Assembly (NCBI GenBank): GCA_014549065.1
Contig: JACDOX010000162.1
Coordinates: 840,196 to 904,195, forward strand
DNA: 64,000 nucleotides
Source of the DNA: Cardinalis cardinalis
Taxonomy: Eukaryota > Chordata > Aves > Passeriformes > Cardinalidae
Direction of reading: 5' to 3'
A model generated the notes under the pieces. The model had not been told where the DNA came from. It saw nothing but the letters and a program-made list of their open reading frames with translations, and searched no databases. Below are positions 1-12,287 of the stretch, in pieces (position 1 is the first letter of the stretch; each line of letters opens with the position of its first letter). The translations under genes and the position numbers were made by a program.

Positions 1-319
1 AAACACCTCTGTNATGCTTCTCCCTCCTCTCCTTCATGGTACAGGCCCCACCACTAACCTACATAATTTATTCTTCCTTATTCCTTCCTTGTTCTCATGC
101 TTTTTATTCTCCCTTCCTTAAATCTGATGAGCCTCAAGAGAAAACAAACTAGAACAAAGCAAAACAACCTCTAAAGGAAGGAGGGAGAATCTGAGGTGCT
201 AAAGAGCTGCAAATACAGCAGTTCTCTCTGGATGATCCTTACTCAGCACTATTACATCAATAATCCAGGATTTTGGTCATAATCACCTCCAAAGAAAGGA
301 TTTGGGGCCAATGCCTTAC
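1..319 (-). other. CTTN: CTTN intron, partial
   Basis: This is intron sequence downstream of coding exon 11 in transcript direction. I see no further exon, repeat or RNA gene in it. Confidence 0.6.
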
Positions 320-389
320 CAGCTTCTACTGGCTTGGTCTTCTGGTAAGTTGATGATGGTTTCTCAATATCTTCAAAAGTTGCTGCATT
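320..389 (-). CDS. CTTN: CTTN coding exon 11 (start of helical linker)
   Basis: Acceptor TGATAG; the exon encodes NAATFEDIEKPSSTYQKTK and then PVEA. The donor is GAAGCTG|GTAAGG, in phase 1. This is the last CTTN exon in the window; the reading frame continues below base 1. Confidence 0.93.
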
Positions 390-3300
390 CTATCAGTAAG
401 GACAAAAAGGATACATGTAAAAACCCCCACAAATTCATGAAGACATTCACACAGCCTCAACCTGAGATATTTTACTGTGATACTGTCCCTAAGGCTTTTA
501 GCAGAACATCACAACCAAATCAGGAAGGATCAAAACTTTACAAACAGGATAATCCTTTCTGCAAGTCAAGCTGGAAAGAATTAATCTTAAGGAGCAGTTC
601 TGAACACATCAAAATCTTATTAATTAAAAGTAAAGAAGTTTATGAGTGACTCATCAGAACTAAAAACAAGGCAATAAAAATACATTTTGTAGCTGTTGCT
701 GTTCTAATCCACATAAGCTGGCATCAGCTCTGTGTGTATAAATTTGCTTTTTAAAGGCTTAGAAAAGCAAAAAACTCTGCCCTTAGACTGGAGAAGTGTC
801 CAGAAATAGAGAGCTAAGCAATGCAGATCTAACCAGGCTGCTCTGCCTGGTCAGAAGTTGTGGTGGCTCTTTGAAGCAACTTACCTTGTCCATCCGATCT
901 TTCTGGACACCATACTTGCCTCCAAATCCTTTGGAATAATCTAAAAGCAGGAGAAAAAAGGTCAGAGCAGGGAGTTGGGTGTCCCTCCCCCCTTGCTGCC
1001 AAATGCAAACAGCCACCTCAGGTGCAAAGAGCCATTTCAGCCTCATGCAGAGCCACAGTGACAGCCACCAGAGAAAATGCAACTCAGATTTGATGCAGAG
1101 AGGACACAGAAGCCCAGGACCCTCAGGAACAGCAGCAAAAGACAGACTGTGGGCCACATGCATTCCCTGAGTGAACACAAAGCTGAGGACTGGACAGTAT
1201 CAAGCAAGGAGTAAGGGAGGAGCCCTCCTGATGCATCACTTCTGTAACACAGCCTTTGACAGCACCAATTCTGAGCCCTCTGCAGGAATCAGGGAGCCTG
1301 AGCCATTTTGCTTTGCTCAAAGGCATCNTTGGTGACCAGAGGTGTTTTGGTTTTGGCTTTTTTTCCCCTCTTTGTGAATGGCAGGAAAATGTAACAGTTT
1401 TCTCATTCCAGNGGTTTTGGTTGAGATACTCAGCTGGTGAATATTAAAGCCATTGGTGGTAACTCCTGCTCTACACACGGAAAGGGGAAATTACACAGGC
1501 CAGCTTTAGCTGCCTAAGCAACTCACCAGCAGAGAAATGGGGTGGCTGTGCTATCCCATACCAGCCCTGAGCTGCACACTCTTCCTCCCAGCTGCTGCTG
1601 CCCTCAGCACTTGTCACACTCCCAAATTCACTCCCAGTGACATTGATAAAAACAACAAACAAACCCAGACAGAAGGGGGTTTCTGCTCTCATGGCAACGT
1701 CTGAGGAGCACCAGAGCAGTGCAAGAGCAGCAGCAAGAGTGTGTGACTGGAAAAAGACCTCTCTGTGGTGTGTGAGCTGTAGGAATGTGCCCCTACACTG
1801 CCCATGGAATCCATCCCTTCTCCTCTCAGCCCCCAAACCACTGGCTCTCCCTGCCAGCCACTGCAGTGCTTGCACTCGGGCTCTGAGAGTCTGAATATGT
1901 GTCACTATAGCACAGGAAAATGCCAGCTATCAATGAACAACCTCATTTTCTTCAGCTTTGTAGGTATTTTCAGCCAGAATAAATATNCTACATCTACATT
2001 TCCCTGCTCCAGACTCCTCACTTTAAGATAATGGAACACCAGGAATTCGTGGGTTGTACCCCACAATGAATAAACAGAGCATTATAACAGCATTTGCTGA
2101 CCCAAGAACTACAAACATTCCCTACTTCTTTCAAAGACTGCAATCATTTTTAAATGATCTTGCCACAGCCCATTTCTTGTTAATGGTTATGTGCATGGTT
2201 GTCATCTGAATATTTTTCCACGAATTTACCCAGGCAAAACCTTATATTTCGTCTATAAATCTGATTTCATTAACATCATACTAACAATAATGCCATTATT
2301 CCCCTGCATGTACAGCTATAACTAATTCAGGACTTTGCAGAGCTGTTGACTAAACACTGGGTGTCTCCTGAACACAGGCTTGCTTGAGGTAAGATTTTAA
2401 GGGTAGAATAAAGAAAACAGCTGGATCATGGAAGAATAGAAGCGAAATAAAGTGTCTGCACATTCCTGGCATTGATCTACTCAGAGAACTATTTCAGACT
2501 GTGCGAGAAGTGGCTGCACTGGTAAGAAAGTAACAAGTGGAAACGGTGCCTTGTTGAGATTCATGCTTGGCTAGTTTCTCCTTGTAATCAAACCCCACAG
2601 CAGATGGGTCCTGCCTTTCTGTCTGTACACCAAATTTCCCTCCGAAACCACTCTTATAGTCTGAAAAAGCCACATGGGATATGTTAAAACCAAGGCAGGG
2701 AAACAAAGTTCAGTCAGAGACACTCAAAATTATTTCTGCAATATTTTCAATTATCAGCAATTTTGGATGGTGAAAAAAAAGAAATACATCAAGACACTTC
2801 TGCAAAAGTAAATTGAAAAAAGTCTCAACTTGAGATGATTTATCAGATATAAGAACACCATTCTGAAGTCAGAGAAAGAAAGCATTTCTCAACATTTTTC
2901 ATCCATTCTGCATAATGCACTTGCATTTGATCAAAGGTATGAACACAGGTACACAGGTAATTTGTTCATCCAAACAAAACAACAACAAATACAAGAGAAT
3001 AGACAAAATAAACACCAAAACAGTACAACAGAATCAAATGAGCTTCCCTCATCAGCATGGTTAACATCTGTACAGAGCTGACTTTTAAAGAGGTGTGAAG
3101 ATGGGCCCCACAGAGACCACTCTCCTTACAGGAAAGAGGAATGCTCCTGCTGCCACACAGCTTGAGGGAGAAAAGGTTTCANCTAAAAGCTGATCATTCC
3201 TATTGCTGCCTGGGGAGCAGCCATTTCCATCTATNTATATTTACTTATATAAATATATATGTGTACTGTAAAACGAGGGATGGCACAGAAAAAAGGGATT

Positions 3301-6300
3301 CAGGTAATCCTCTCACAACAAGTCTGCTGGAACACTCAACAGAACAATATTCTGAGGAACAGTTTTAATTTCATTACTTAAAAAATATGAATTTCTTTAA
3401 GTCAAGAGCAGTGACAGGCAGAGGGCTAAGGAGCAATAGCTGCATTTTACAGGAAGTTGTATTTTTACTGGGAACCAAGTATTTCACAGGAATAGGTACC
3501 CCACAGGCCACAAAAAAGATCAGCATTTGATTTTAGACTCTTCCTGCATGGAAACAGGGATACACACAACAGAATTCAGAAGGGAAAATTTATTTGTAGA
3601 AAGTACAAAGGAATTCCTAACCTATGGTTTGCACAGCTCAACTGAAAAAGGAAAATAATCCAGCATACTTGTAGGCCCATAAAGGGAAAATTTAGTCCTG
3701 AGCCTGGACTTTGAGGGGCTGGCTGTCAGCTGTGCCAAAGCTGCTCTGCAGCCACCCAACAACAGCAAAACCTGACACAGGAAAGGAGCCCCATGTCAGC
3801 TCCTGTGGGGCTGTGCCCAAAGACACCAGGGCAGGGCTCACACAGGCAACAGGAGGTCAAAATGAGGGCAGGCAGAAAGAACAGAAGGAGCTGAGAGCTG
3901 AGGTACCTTTCTGGGACTCATGCAGCTGCACCTTCTCCTGGTGGTCCCAGCCAAGGGCACACTTGTCTTGTCTGTCTGTCTGCACGCCAAACTTGCCTCC
4001 AAAGCCCTTTACATAATCTGTGAAGTATTCAGAAAACATTATTGCAATTCATAGCTGCAAACTGCATTTAATAAAAAAAAANCAGGAATATGTTAGGGGA
4101 TAAGCTGCCCTGTTAATAATGCATTCACTTTTTTAAGGGGATCCAAAATCTGCACATACAAGGAGTAAACACATATTCACCACAAAAAAAAACCCAAACA
4201 AACTAAAAACTCCAACCCAAAAAAAACCCCAAAGTATTTTTCCCAGGTTTAAAAGGATCAGAGCTACTATTTTTAAAGAAGATGATAAAAACCTTTCTGT
4301 GATTCATGTTTTTCCGTTTTGCCTTGATATTCAAAGCCAACAGCACTTTTATCCACTTTGTCCTTGTCAACACCGTATTTACCTCCAAAGCCCTTGGAAT
4401 AATCTAGAGATAAGAGGGAAGAGTTTTGTTTGTAAGTGTTCAGCAACAACATCATCACCTTGAGAAACTGTGATAATCAGGGCTGCTAGCACTGCACTGT
4501 GTTTTAAAAGAAGCACTGACATCCACAGCTAAACTTGATTTTAGACANTGAAGTCAGAAATGGATGCAAAATAAAACAGCATGGAAAATAAAACAGCATT
4601 TTGCTGGGCAATACCAGCAGTTCAGCTGCCTGACTCCTTGGTAAAATTCTGAAGACACTTATGGTGAAGTGAACTTCAAAACCCNCATCAGCAACAGCCT
4701 GGATGCTTTTAAACACCCCCTGCTCCTGGTCAGCATTTCTAGAGTTCAAACATTTCTTNGGGACTAACAGAAAACAGATTGCAAAAGTGTCACCATTTTT
4801 CCATAAAATGGTCAATTTTTTATTAGACATGCCTGGAAACTTAAGCAGCAATACAATATTAACTCTAAACACTGTTAAGTGTTTTAATCCACAAACAGCT
4901 GATTCTTTTAGAAGCACTCCTCTGTGATGATTAAGCTGCTCTCAGTCTGACTGCTTTGGTTTACAACTTCTCAAAAGGAGCTGTAAAAACCTCCAGACAA
5001 ACTTGTGTGCCCTGGACCATCCCTCAAAACCAGGCAGATTTTTTTGGGCTTTTTTTCCCCAGAAGTTGAGGTTTTCAGCACCATAAATTTGACCCAGCAT
5101 TACCTTTCAGCAGGTTAGGAGTGCAAGAGGTATAAAACATGAGTATTTTACAACAAGGGCTATGGGCAGTGCCTACAGCACTAGGGAAGGAGTCTGCTAA
5201 CACATGTTATTATTCACTATTCACCCTTCTGGGAGTCGTGTTTCTCAGTTTTCCCCTGGTAATCAAACCCCACTGCACTCTTGTCCACTCTGTCAGCCTG
5301 TACTCCGTATTTTCCACCAAAACCACTTGAGTAGTCTGCATTGAGAGTAAAGCACAATAAAAACAGCATGAAAGCAACTTGTCATGGATACAGCACAGCC
5401 TAGCAATTGAGGGGAAAAACAAGTTATTTCAGAACTCAAGTATTATGAGGGCTTTAGCACATAAAAGTCAGTTTAATTTTAAACACAAGATAAGCAACAG
5501 TCCTACAGCCTATGATGGTTCCCTTTAATTTTTTTTTTCCCTATTTCCAACAGGGTGCAATACAGCAAAGAGCAATTCCCAGTCTTCCTGACATGCCCCT
5601 GAGCCTCACTTCAGAAAGAAAAATTAGACTCCTGACTCCACTATTTCTTTGTCTTAAAACCTCATCAACTCATGAAACTGCTAGGAAATTAATTTTTTCC
5701 TCCTCTGTTCCACCAAACCCACCATTTGATTAATTGGGAATGTCATGCAGAGGTCTCACTAAAGGAGGTACTTCCCACACAGTGAAAGAATCTACTCTAT
5801 TTTTTATAGAAGATGTGCCCACCGAGGTGACTACCTCCCCACTTTACCTTTTTGGGAGGGATGCTTCTCAGTTTTGCCCTGATATTCAAACCCAACAGCT
5901 GACTGGAAGAGAAATAAAATGACAACTGTGACAGTGTTAGGCATTAGGAGAAAAACGGCATCTACTCCAGTGGACACAGAGCAGGGTAAGTTCCTGTGTC
6001 TTTCCGTACCGCTCTGACCTTCTGTTTTGGGAGCATAAAAACCTCTTTAACTTATGGGCCATATTCATTTCCATGGCAATTCAGTGCATGTGTTCATGGC
6101 CAGGGTTTTGCCCTNCCTTGCCAAGGCAAATTGTACCAGCAGCACACTCCAGCCTGGCCTTGCCAGGTCCAGCAGTTCAGTATGACAGAAATCCAGCATT
6201 TCCATGCAGAGATTGTTACACAGTCTTGGAACAAGATATCCTGGCCAGTAGCTCATGCTGTGATACAGGACAAACCATCCCCAAACATTCTACAGTGTTC

Positions 6301-9300
6301 ACACTGACCTTGTCAAAGAACACAAAAAAATAGTATTTTAACATCTCTTTTCAGCTGTCTTTTCAATTCATCTCAACTTCCCATGAGGGCTTTTTTCTAC
6401 TCTGCTTTAAACAGTAATTTATCTCCCTAACAGTCAGTGTTAGCTTCTGCTAAACTTCAAAAAGAGCAGGAAGAGCAGCCCACACCAGCATCCCCAGGCA
6501 CTGGAATTCTGCAGTTTTATGTACAAAAGGAAAAAAAATCAACCACTGTGGGTGGCTGCAGGAGGAGATGAAATCACTCACCTGGTCAACTCTGTCGGTT
6601 TGTACTCCAAACTTGCCACCAAACCCTTTCACTGAATCCACTTGGGAGCAATGCTTAGAGAGTTTGGATTGGTATTCATGTCCAACAGCTGACTGGAAGA
6701 AATTGGTGCAGTTCAGAGAGCAGTTCTACACAGTCCTGTGTGTCAGACAAAACACTGCACCAAGCAACTGGAGGGTGAGTTTTGTTACCAACATGCATCA
6801 CTGCCACTCCTCCTGCTGAAACCAACTTCCCTGGAAATTCCTACTCACTTGGGAAGTCTCCACAAGGATGCTGCCATGCTACCAATCCAGCCTAGGCAAG
6901 GGAAGTGACTGCATTTTATGGGANCTATTTTATGCCCTGCATTTGCACTTCAAAAGCACAAGAATGAAAACAAGACAGGTACAGAGGGAGTCTTGATGGT
7001 GTTCATGCAGAATTTGAAGTGAGTTTCAGGTGAAACACACAGCCTTGTGTTTATTTAGGGATCTGTTTTAGCTGACAGGGGACTGCAACAAATACAACAA
7101 TACAAATACAACCAAAGCCAGCTGCCATTGGTTTAGGGAGGCACCCAAGTCTCCTGCATATATCACAATTAGGCATCTTCCTCACATGCAAAATGGTGTT
7201 GAACATGAGGAGATGCATCCACACCTGTGCCAAATGTATCCCAGCCCTGCATCCTGACCCTGGAAGTTGAGCTGAACAGAGGCTGAGCTCCATCCATCCC
7301 ACTGGCAGGACACAGGGATATGTAATTACACACCTGGAAGTGCCTCCACACAGCCCTTGCTAGTGTTACACTGACCTAGTGCTAGGGAGCCCTCCCAGCT
7401 CCTGGAATTGATGCTGGAGCCTCACATCTCAAGTAAAAATGTTTTTCCTCGCCCAGTGCCAACACTGGGAACTGGCCAGAGCAACCTGCAACTCACCAGT
7501 AACCCAACACTGCATCACCTGTGCCAGGCAGCTGGGCCAAGGTGAACTAATTTGAGGACACAAGGTGTCTGCACACCTTGGATTTTACAGTGTTTGCTCT
7601 TTTTTNTTCCACACAGGGACTGGAGGGAACATTCCCAGCAGGTTGGGAAGCAAAGCATTACTGGATGAAGTCACTGCCAGGTAACAGACCAAGGATGGCN
7701 ATAACAGGACACTACTTTAACTCAGAAGCATTAAAAAAGCTCCCTTCTCTTCCAGACTGAAACAACCACACTCCTGTCCATTTTGCAGGTGTTCTGTAGT
7801 ACACTATCTGTGAAATGTGTCAGAAAACACTCCCACCTCCCTTTTTTTCTTCCCATTACATTTATGAAAAAGATGAAACTCTGAAAATTTTAGGTTTTAT
7901 GTGGTTTTACCTGATCTCCCTTTTGTTACACCAGCTGAGGTNTAAGTGTGGTGTTTTCTTGGTGGTAACAGGACTTTCTGCATTTCACCAAATATCAAGC
8001 ATTACAACAAAACCCCCCTTAGAAAAATATTTTTTTAGTAATCTGCATTTCAGAGTCAAACACCCTCATAACTTTTCTGTACATTTTACNCCAGCTCAGG
8101 AGGTATGGCACACAGAGTGATGGAAATGTTCATTTTAACTCAGAACCAAGGTTTTGCCCTAAATGCAGCAAAACCCTGCACCATGACAAAGCTACAGCAA
8201 CCCTGATTGAATGGCCAAGCCTCAAAGCCAAGCTTTAGGAGCAGCACACCTGCACAGATACCTGCAAAGGAGACATCTCAGCCACAAGGCTTCAGAACTA
8301 CAGTTACAAGGGAGAAAGATTCATTACAAACAGAAATTGTGAACACCTCCTGCCACCAGCATCACTCACATGGCCATGACCAGCATGGTTTTCCCCACAA
8401 TTAATTCTGGCCTAAGGGAAACACTGCTGACTTTTGTTCCTTTTTTTTTTCCCCACAGACACAGGTGAGGGATAAACTGCTGACACTAGAGAGCAGCAGC
8501 AGAACAGGGCCGGTGGTTGAATCTGCTCAGCAATTCCTTTCTCAGATTCAAAGGNTGGCCCACTGACAACTGGACAGCAATTAACTCTGGAATATGAGAA
8601 TCCAGCAAAAATTTAAGGCTGTCAAGTTACCAAGANTACAGAAAGCAAAGTAAGAAAAATTTCTTATTTAGAAATGTTTTGATTCTTATTCTAGCAGAGC
8701 TCATGAAAGAAAGCAGCCAGAAGTTGATATGCCTATTTATCACACGACTAAAGGAGTTATACTAAGAATTATAATTTAACAGTGTAACATAAGCAGCCAT
8801 CAACTCCTTATATAAAAAACTACCATCTGATTGAAGTACAATATTTTAAATACTGGCATTATTTGTCACTGTTCACAGTTTGCTCACGAGAGCTGCACCC
8901 TGATTTTAATGCAGCAGCACATCCTTTTTTCATTGTTTTGGCAGTCTCTATCTATATGCATAGAAGAGCTGGCCCAGCATCCAAATAAAAAGATCATACT
9001 GGACTTATTAATGCACAAAGCCCTTTGCTCATTTAGAAACACAAATTTAAAAACTTGAATCCTGACTCCAGGGGAATCATCTCCAGATTTGGCATCAATC
9101 AAAACCACGTGGGGCCACTGCACAGCCCAGAGCAAAGCTGGGACAAGCTCAGCTCACACAGAGAGTGGTGCTGGCCAGGCTTCTCCCTTCCCTGATCCCT
9201 TCACCCCAAGGAAGCCCCATCCACACTTACTTTATCCATGCGATCCTGTTCCACGCCAAACTTCCCCCCGTAGCCATGGGAAGCTTTTGGTCCTGTTTGC

Positions 9301-11037
9301 AGCTCCCTCTCTTTGAGGTTCTGGTGCTCTTGGAATACATTCTCCCTCAGCTGATGAATACTTTAAAAGACAACAAAGCAGCAACTTTTACTAAGGAGGT
9401 TTCAGCAAGCAACTTCAAAAAGATGCAAAATATAAAGCTGACAAAACTGTCATCTTAATGAGAACTTGGATCACTTGTATTTTTCAAGCCCTTCCCATTT
9501 TTTCAGTGTATGAAACATTTCCTCATATTGTGGGACANTGGATTTGTCCCACTGCAAAATGTTGTTTAAAAAAAGAAAAGAAACTGCTGGTTNTAAGAAG
9601 AATGTGGAAGGGAATTTTGCCATTTTAGCAATCCTTTACCTAGAATTGATTTGTGCCCGAAACATTTTTTTTTATCTCATGTCCTAATTTAAATTCTTCC
9701 CAACACTTTCTATTTAGATGGCAACTTTTCAGAACAGGGATCATCTCTTATCACACAGTCCCTGCGGTATCAGGGCTAATTCTAACACAGCATTCTGGAC
9801 AGCACTGTACTGCAAAATAAAGATGTAAGGAAACTTGCACCTCCTCTTCCCAAAGTGATCCCTTAAAATTGGCAGAANTGAACTGAGGGCAGTGCAGGCT
9901 ATGAAAAGAAGAGCAACCCAAGGTGTAATCTGTACTTTAAGCACTTCCCACCTGAGTTTTAAGCTTCCTCAGGTGCAATTCAGCCAGCAGGAATTCCCCC
10001 TGCCCTCAGAAAAGAGCAGAACAACACTGATTCCTGAAGTAACCAGAGTTCAGTCTCCTGTTTGCAACATCACACATTTCCTAAAATTGCTTTAAAGTTC
10101 TGTCCTAGACACTTGCTGTAAGAAATACAGGATTCAGGAGATGCTTCACCTCTCTTCACATATCCCTCTGTGATGCACTTATTTGCTTTTCCATCAGAGA
10201 GCTCAGTGTGTAACTTTGTCAGGGTTTTTATGAGTTTGGTTGTAGCAGTTTTGTAATCAAAGTGTAAGAATTAAGGGACAAAATGTTTCCTTAAAGTACC
10301 AAAATGAAACAGCTCAGATCCCTCAGCTTCTCCCCTGGGACTACTTGCTCTTGCACCAAAACAGCACAAAAAAACCCCTTTCAGATACAGAGACAGGAAA
10401 AATCATTTTTCCAGCGACAAAGAAAGATTTAAGGGTCCCTGCACCACATTTCCGCTCTTAATTTCAACTCTGAAGACAGACAGATTTGAAAGACCAGCCG
10501 TCTGGCAAATAATCAATCTTCTACAGGGATTCTTCTTTTAATTATGAAGACACAAGTAACTGAGGTCACATTTAAAGTTGCCAGGGACTGTGCCTGTTAA
10601 TACATTTCACAAGAGAGCTGCTTTACTTGATGTGCTCCTGGTGGCCGGACCCATTCACGGTTTTAGCTCCCCAGCGCTGCTCCTTCTCACTCACATCGTT
10701 CTGTGAAGGACACACATCAAAAGGGAGTTAAAAGCCCAAAGCAATCACTAGTCACACNCATCTCAGAGCTCACAGCAAAAGCTTCCAGCAGTCACTGAGA
10801 CCACAAGTGCTGGAAAAGCAGCTTCCCTTCCCCTCCACTCCAGGGACACACTCCTGGCAGTTTATTTGGCCAAGCCACGTCCCCCACCCCAGAGCTCCTC
10901 TGCAACTGTCCCAGAACAAGTTCCTGGTGGATCAGTAAGCCCCAAAGCCATACCACAAAGTCTGGATCTGTCTCCCAGTCATCAGCTCCATCATCCTGGC
11001 TGACAGTCACGGTGTGGCCTGCAGTAGCCTTCCACAT
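320..11037 (-). CDS. CTTN: Cortactin (CTTN), 5' 11 coding exons, partial gene
   Basis: Eleven minus-strand exons join in phase to 341 codons. The protein begins MWKATAGHTV and contains the acidic DDWETDPDFV segment, the Arp2/3-binding region of cortactin. Next come a linker (NDVSEKEQRWGAKTV), six full 37-residue cortactin repeats and a half repeat. Each repeat carries the GFGGK(F/Y)GV core. The end of the window reaches the start of the helical linker (NAATFEDIEK). Cortactin binds F-actin through its repeats and activates and stabilises Arp2/3 branched networks at the cell cortex. The C-terminal proline-rich region with Src-site tyrosines and the SH3 domain lie beyond base 1. The four exons for repeats 3-6 are each exactly 111 bp and start and end in phase 1, so any can be skipped without a frameshift. 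No stop or frameshift was seen. Identity rests on remembered family sequence and is very secure. Confidence 0.97.
885..940 (-). CDS. CTTN: CTTN coding exon 10 (half repeat 7)
   Basis: This 56-bp exon encodes DYSKGFGGKYGVQKDRMDK, the terminal half repeat. The acceptor is TTTTAG and the donor AAG|GTAAGT, in phase 0. Confidence 0.95.
2550..2660 (-). CDS. CTTN: CTTN coding exon 9 (repeat 6), GC donor
   Basis: This 111-bp exon encodes DYKSGFGGKFGVQTERQDP followed by SAVGFDYKEKLAKHESQQ. The acceptor is CTTTTTCAG. The donor is CAACAAG|GCACCG: intron position 2 is C, so this is a GC-AG intron as read. The next exon starts with AT to complete the split Asp codon, so the exon must end here. Repeat 6 is the repeat omitted in the mammalian SV1 splice form. 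Confidence 0.93.
3907..4017 (-). CDS. CTTN: CTTN coding exon 8 (repeat 5)
   Basis: This 111-bp exon encodes DYVKGFGGKFGVQTDRQDK followed by CALGWDHQEKVQLHESQK, the divergent CALGWDHQEK repeat typical of cortactin. The acceptor is CTTCACAG and the donor AAAG|GTACCT. Confidence 0.96.
4293..4403 (-). CDS. CTTN: CTTN coding exon 7 (repeat 4)
   Basis: This 111-bp exon encodes DYSKGFGGKYGVDKDKVDK followed by SAVGFEYQGKTEKHESQK. The repeat-4 region is the main F-actin-binding segment in mammalian cortactin. The acceptor is CTCTAG. The donor reads AAAG|GTTTTT, with only the invariant GT matching on the intron side. Confidence 0.95.
5225..5335 (-). CDS. CTTN: CTTN coding exon 6 (repeat 3)
   Basis: This 111-bp exon encodes DYSSGFGGKYGVQADRVDK followed by SAVGFDYQGKTEKHDSQK. 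The acceptor is TCTGCAG? in form TGCAG and the donor AAGG|GTGAAT, which is a weaker match to consensus than most here. Confidence 0.95.
5848..5902 (-). CDS. CTTN: CTTN coding exon 5 (second half of repeat 2)
   Basis: This 55-bp exon encodes SAVGFEYQGKTEKHPSQK. The acceptor is TCTTCCAG and the donor AAAAG|GTAAAG, in phase 1. It shifts the phase from 0 to 1 and sets up the run of phase-1 repeat exons that follows. Confidence 0.95.
6582..6692 (-). CDS. CTTN: CTTN coding exon 4 (repeat 1 end, repeat 2 start)
   Basis: Acceptor TTCTTCCAG; the exon encodes SAVGHEYQSKLSKHCSQV and then DSVKGFGGKFGVQTDRVDQ. The donor is GACCAG|GTGAGT. It is 111 bp, in phase 0 at both ends, so its boundaries fall inside repeats and not between them. 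Confidence 0.96.
9231..9360 (-). CDS. CTTN: CTTN coding exon 3 (linker and start of repeat 1)
   Basis: Acceptor TTTTAAAG; the exon encodes IHQLRENVFQEHQNLK, then SHGYGGKFGVEQDRMDK, the first half of repeat 1. The donor is GATAAA|GTAAGT, in phase 0. The linker is well conserved against the mammalian protein. Confidence 0.95.
10627..10700 (-). CDS. CTTN: CTTN coding exon 2
   Basis: Acceptor TTCACAG is followed by codons for NDVSEKEQRWGAKTV and then NGSGHQEHI. The donor is ATCAA|GTAAAG, in phase 2; the split Asn codon is completed by the first base of the next exon. This is the linker between the acidic region and the repeats. Confidence 0.95.
10954..11037 (-). CDS. CTTN: CTTN coding exon 1 (start codon, acidic Arp2/3-binding region)
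   Basis: The ATG is at 11037-11035, and the splice acceptor (TGTTGCAG) sits directly in front of it, so the exon starts at its start codon. It encodes 28 residues, MWKATAGHTV through DDWETDPDFV. The tryptophan in the acidic DDW motif is the conserved Arp2/3-contact residue of this family. The donor is GTG|GTATGG, in phase 0. Confidence 0.96.
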
Positions 11038-12241
11038 CTGCAACACCAGCAGGAGAAGCAAGGTCATACTCCACTCACCTGCCAGCTCGTTTGATTCGTG
11101 CAGGAGCTGACAGAGGAGATGCAATCCAAAATTCCCAATCAAGTATGTTATTTAACCATATAACCAAAAGCTGTGCTTGCAGTGAAAACAGGTTTGACCA
11201 CTAGAGCTCAGGCTGTCTTCTCAAGCTGCCTTACAGACCTGTTTACCTCTCCTATCTGCACTGTAAAAAGATTAGGATCAATTGCTGTTTCAGGAGAACA
11301 AAGTCACCCTTCTTTGCNCAAATTAATGTGTGCCTTTGGTGCAGTCACTGCACTCAAAGACTTCTGCTCACACAGGTTTCCAAGCCAACATGCACTTCCA
11401 AAGACTGCTGCTAATTCTGGATCCTGTGCATACAATTAAGGTGTAGGAATAGGTGATTTTTTTTTTTCCCCAGGCGTTAAAAATGATNAGCACAACATTG
11501 TTCTTCACCTGCATTACACCTGCACAGCCTCTGCCATGCAGGGAGTTCCAGCACGGTGACAGAAATCCCAACAACTCTAAGAACTTGCACACAACCCAGA
11601 CACTGCTCCAACAACAACAACAACAGAGAACAGGAGCTCTGTGCTCCTCGGGTAATCCCCAGTGAGACACGGTGCTCACAAACCCAGCACCTTGTCTGGC
11701 TTTCAGGGGAAACAGAGGGTGACTGCAGGAAGCAAGACTCATAAAAAAAGCAAACAATGACTTCNANAAACAACACCCAGCACGTTCAAGANGTTAANGA
11801 TTTGGGGCCTCTCAGTTTCTGGAAACTTTATTCCCCGTGGAGTATCAAGTTGGATGCTTTTAATTAACAGTTCAGCTAGTTAGCAGAATTCCTGATCTTC
11901 CTGGTGCTACTGGCTGGATTTTACACCCTTTATTCTACATAAATCAAAACAAATACATTCTAGAAAGCAAAACTGAAACATCAAACTACAAGCTGCCTGT
12001 TCTCCCGGCTTTTTCAGAATACACTTCAGAGAAACTACTTTATTTTTTCTTTGCTATTCAAGCAGAGTTCAGTTTTGTAACATACCAGCATTCTGTCCAC
12101 TTACCTTTATCCTTCTAATTAAGAACAGATTACAAAGATAATTATCATAGGCTATTTAATTCACACAAGCATAATTCAGTGGGTGGGATGCAAACTCACT
12201 TCCTCTTAAATGAATAACTAATAATGCCCGGGTAAAGTCCA

Positions 12242-12287
12242 CAGCTCGTTCTGTCAGGCTCATTCTGCAGCCTGGCAGAACGAGCTG
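12242..12287. repeat. 19-bp inverted repeat, 8-nt loop
   Basis: The left arm CAGCTCGTTCTGTCAGGCT (12,242-12,260) pairs with the right arm AGCCTGGCAGAACGAGCTG (12,269-12,287). Eighteen of 19 positions are Watson-Crick. The remaining pair is T with G, a wobble in a plus-strand RNA but an A/C mismatch in the CTTN pre-mRNA sense. A competing 7-bp stem (GGCTCAT with ATGAGCC) overlaps it. Confidence 0.85.

Larger units (their letters stand above)
390..10953 (-). other. CTTN: CTTN introns between coding exons
   Basis: The introns run from 253 bp (10,701-10,953) to 2,538 bp (6,693-9,230). Other introns above 1 kb are 941-2,549, 2,661-3,906 and 9,361-10,626. They are AT-rich with short A or T homopolymers. 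I recognised no transposon, tRNA or additional exon in them. Open frames here are short and unrelated to known proteins. Confidence 0.6.
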
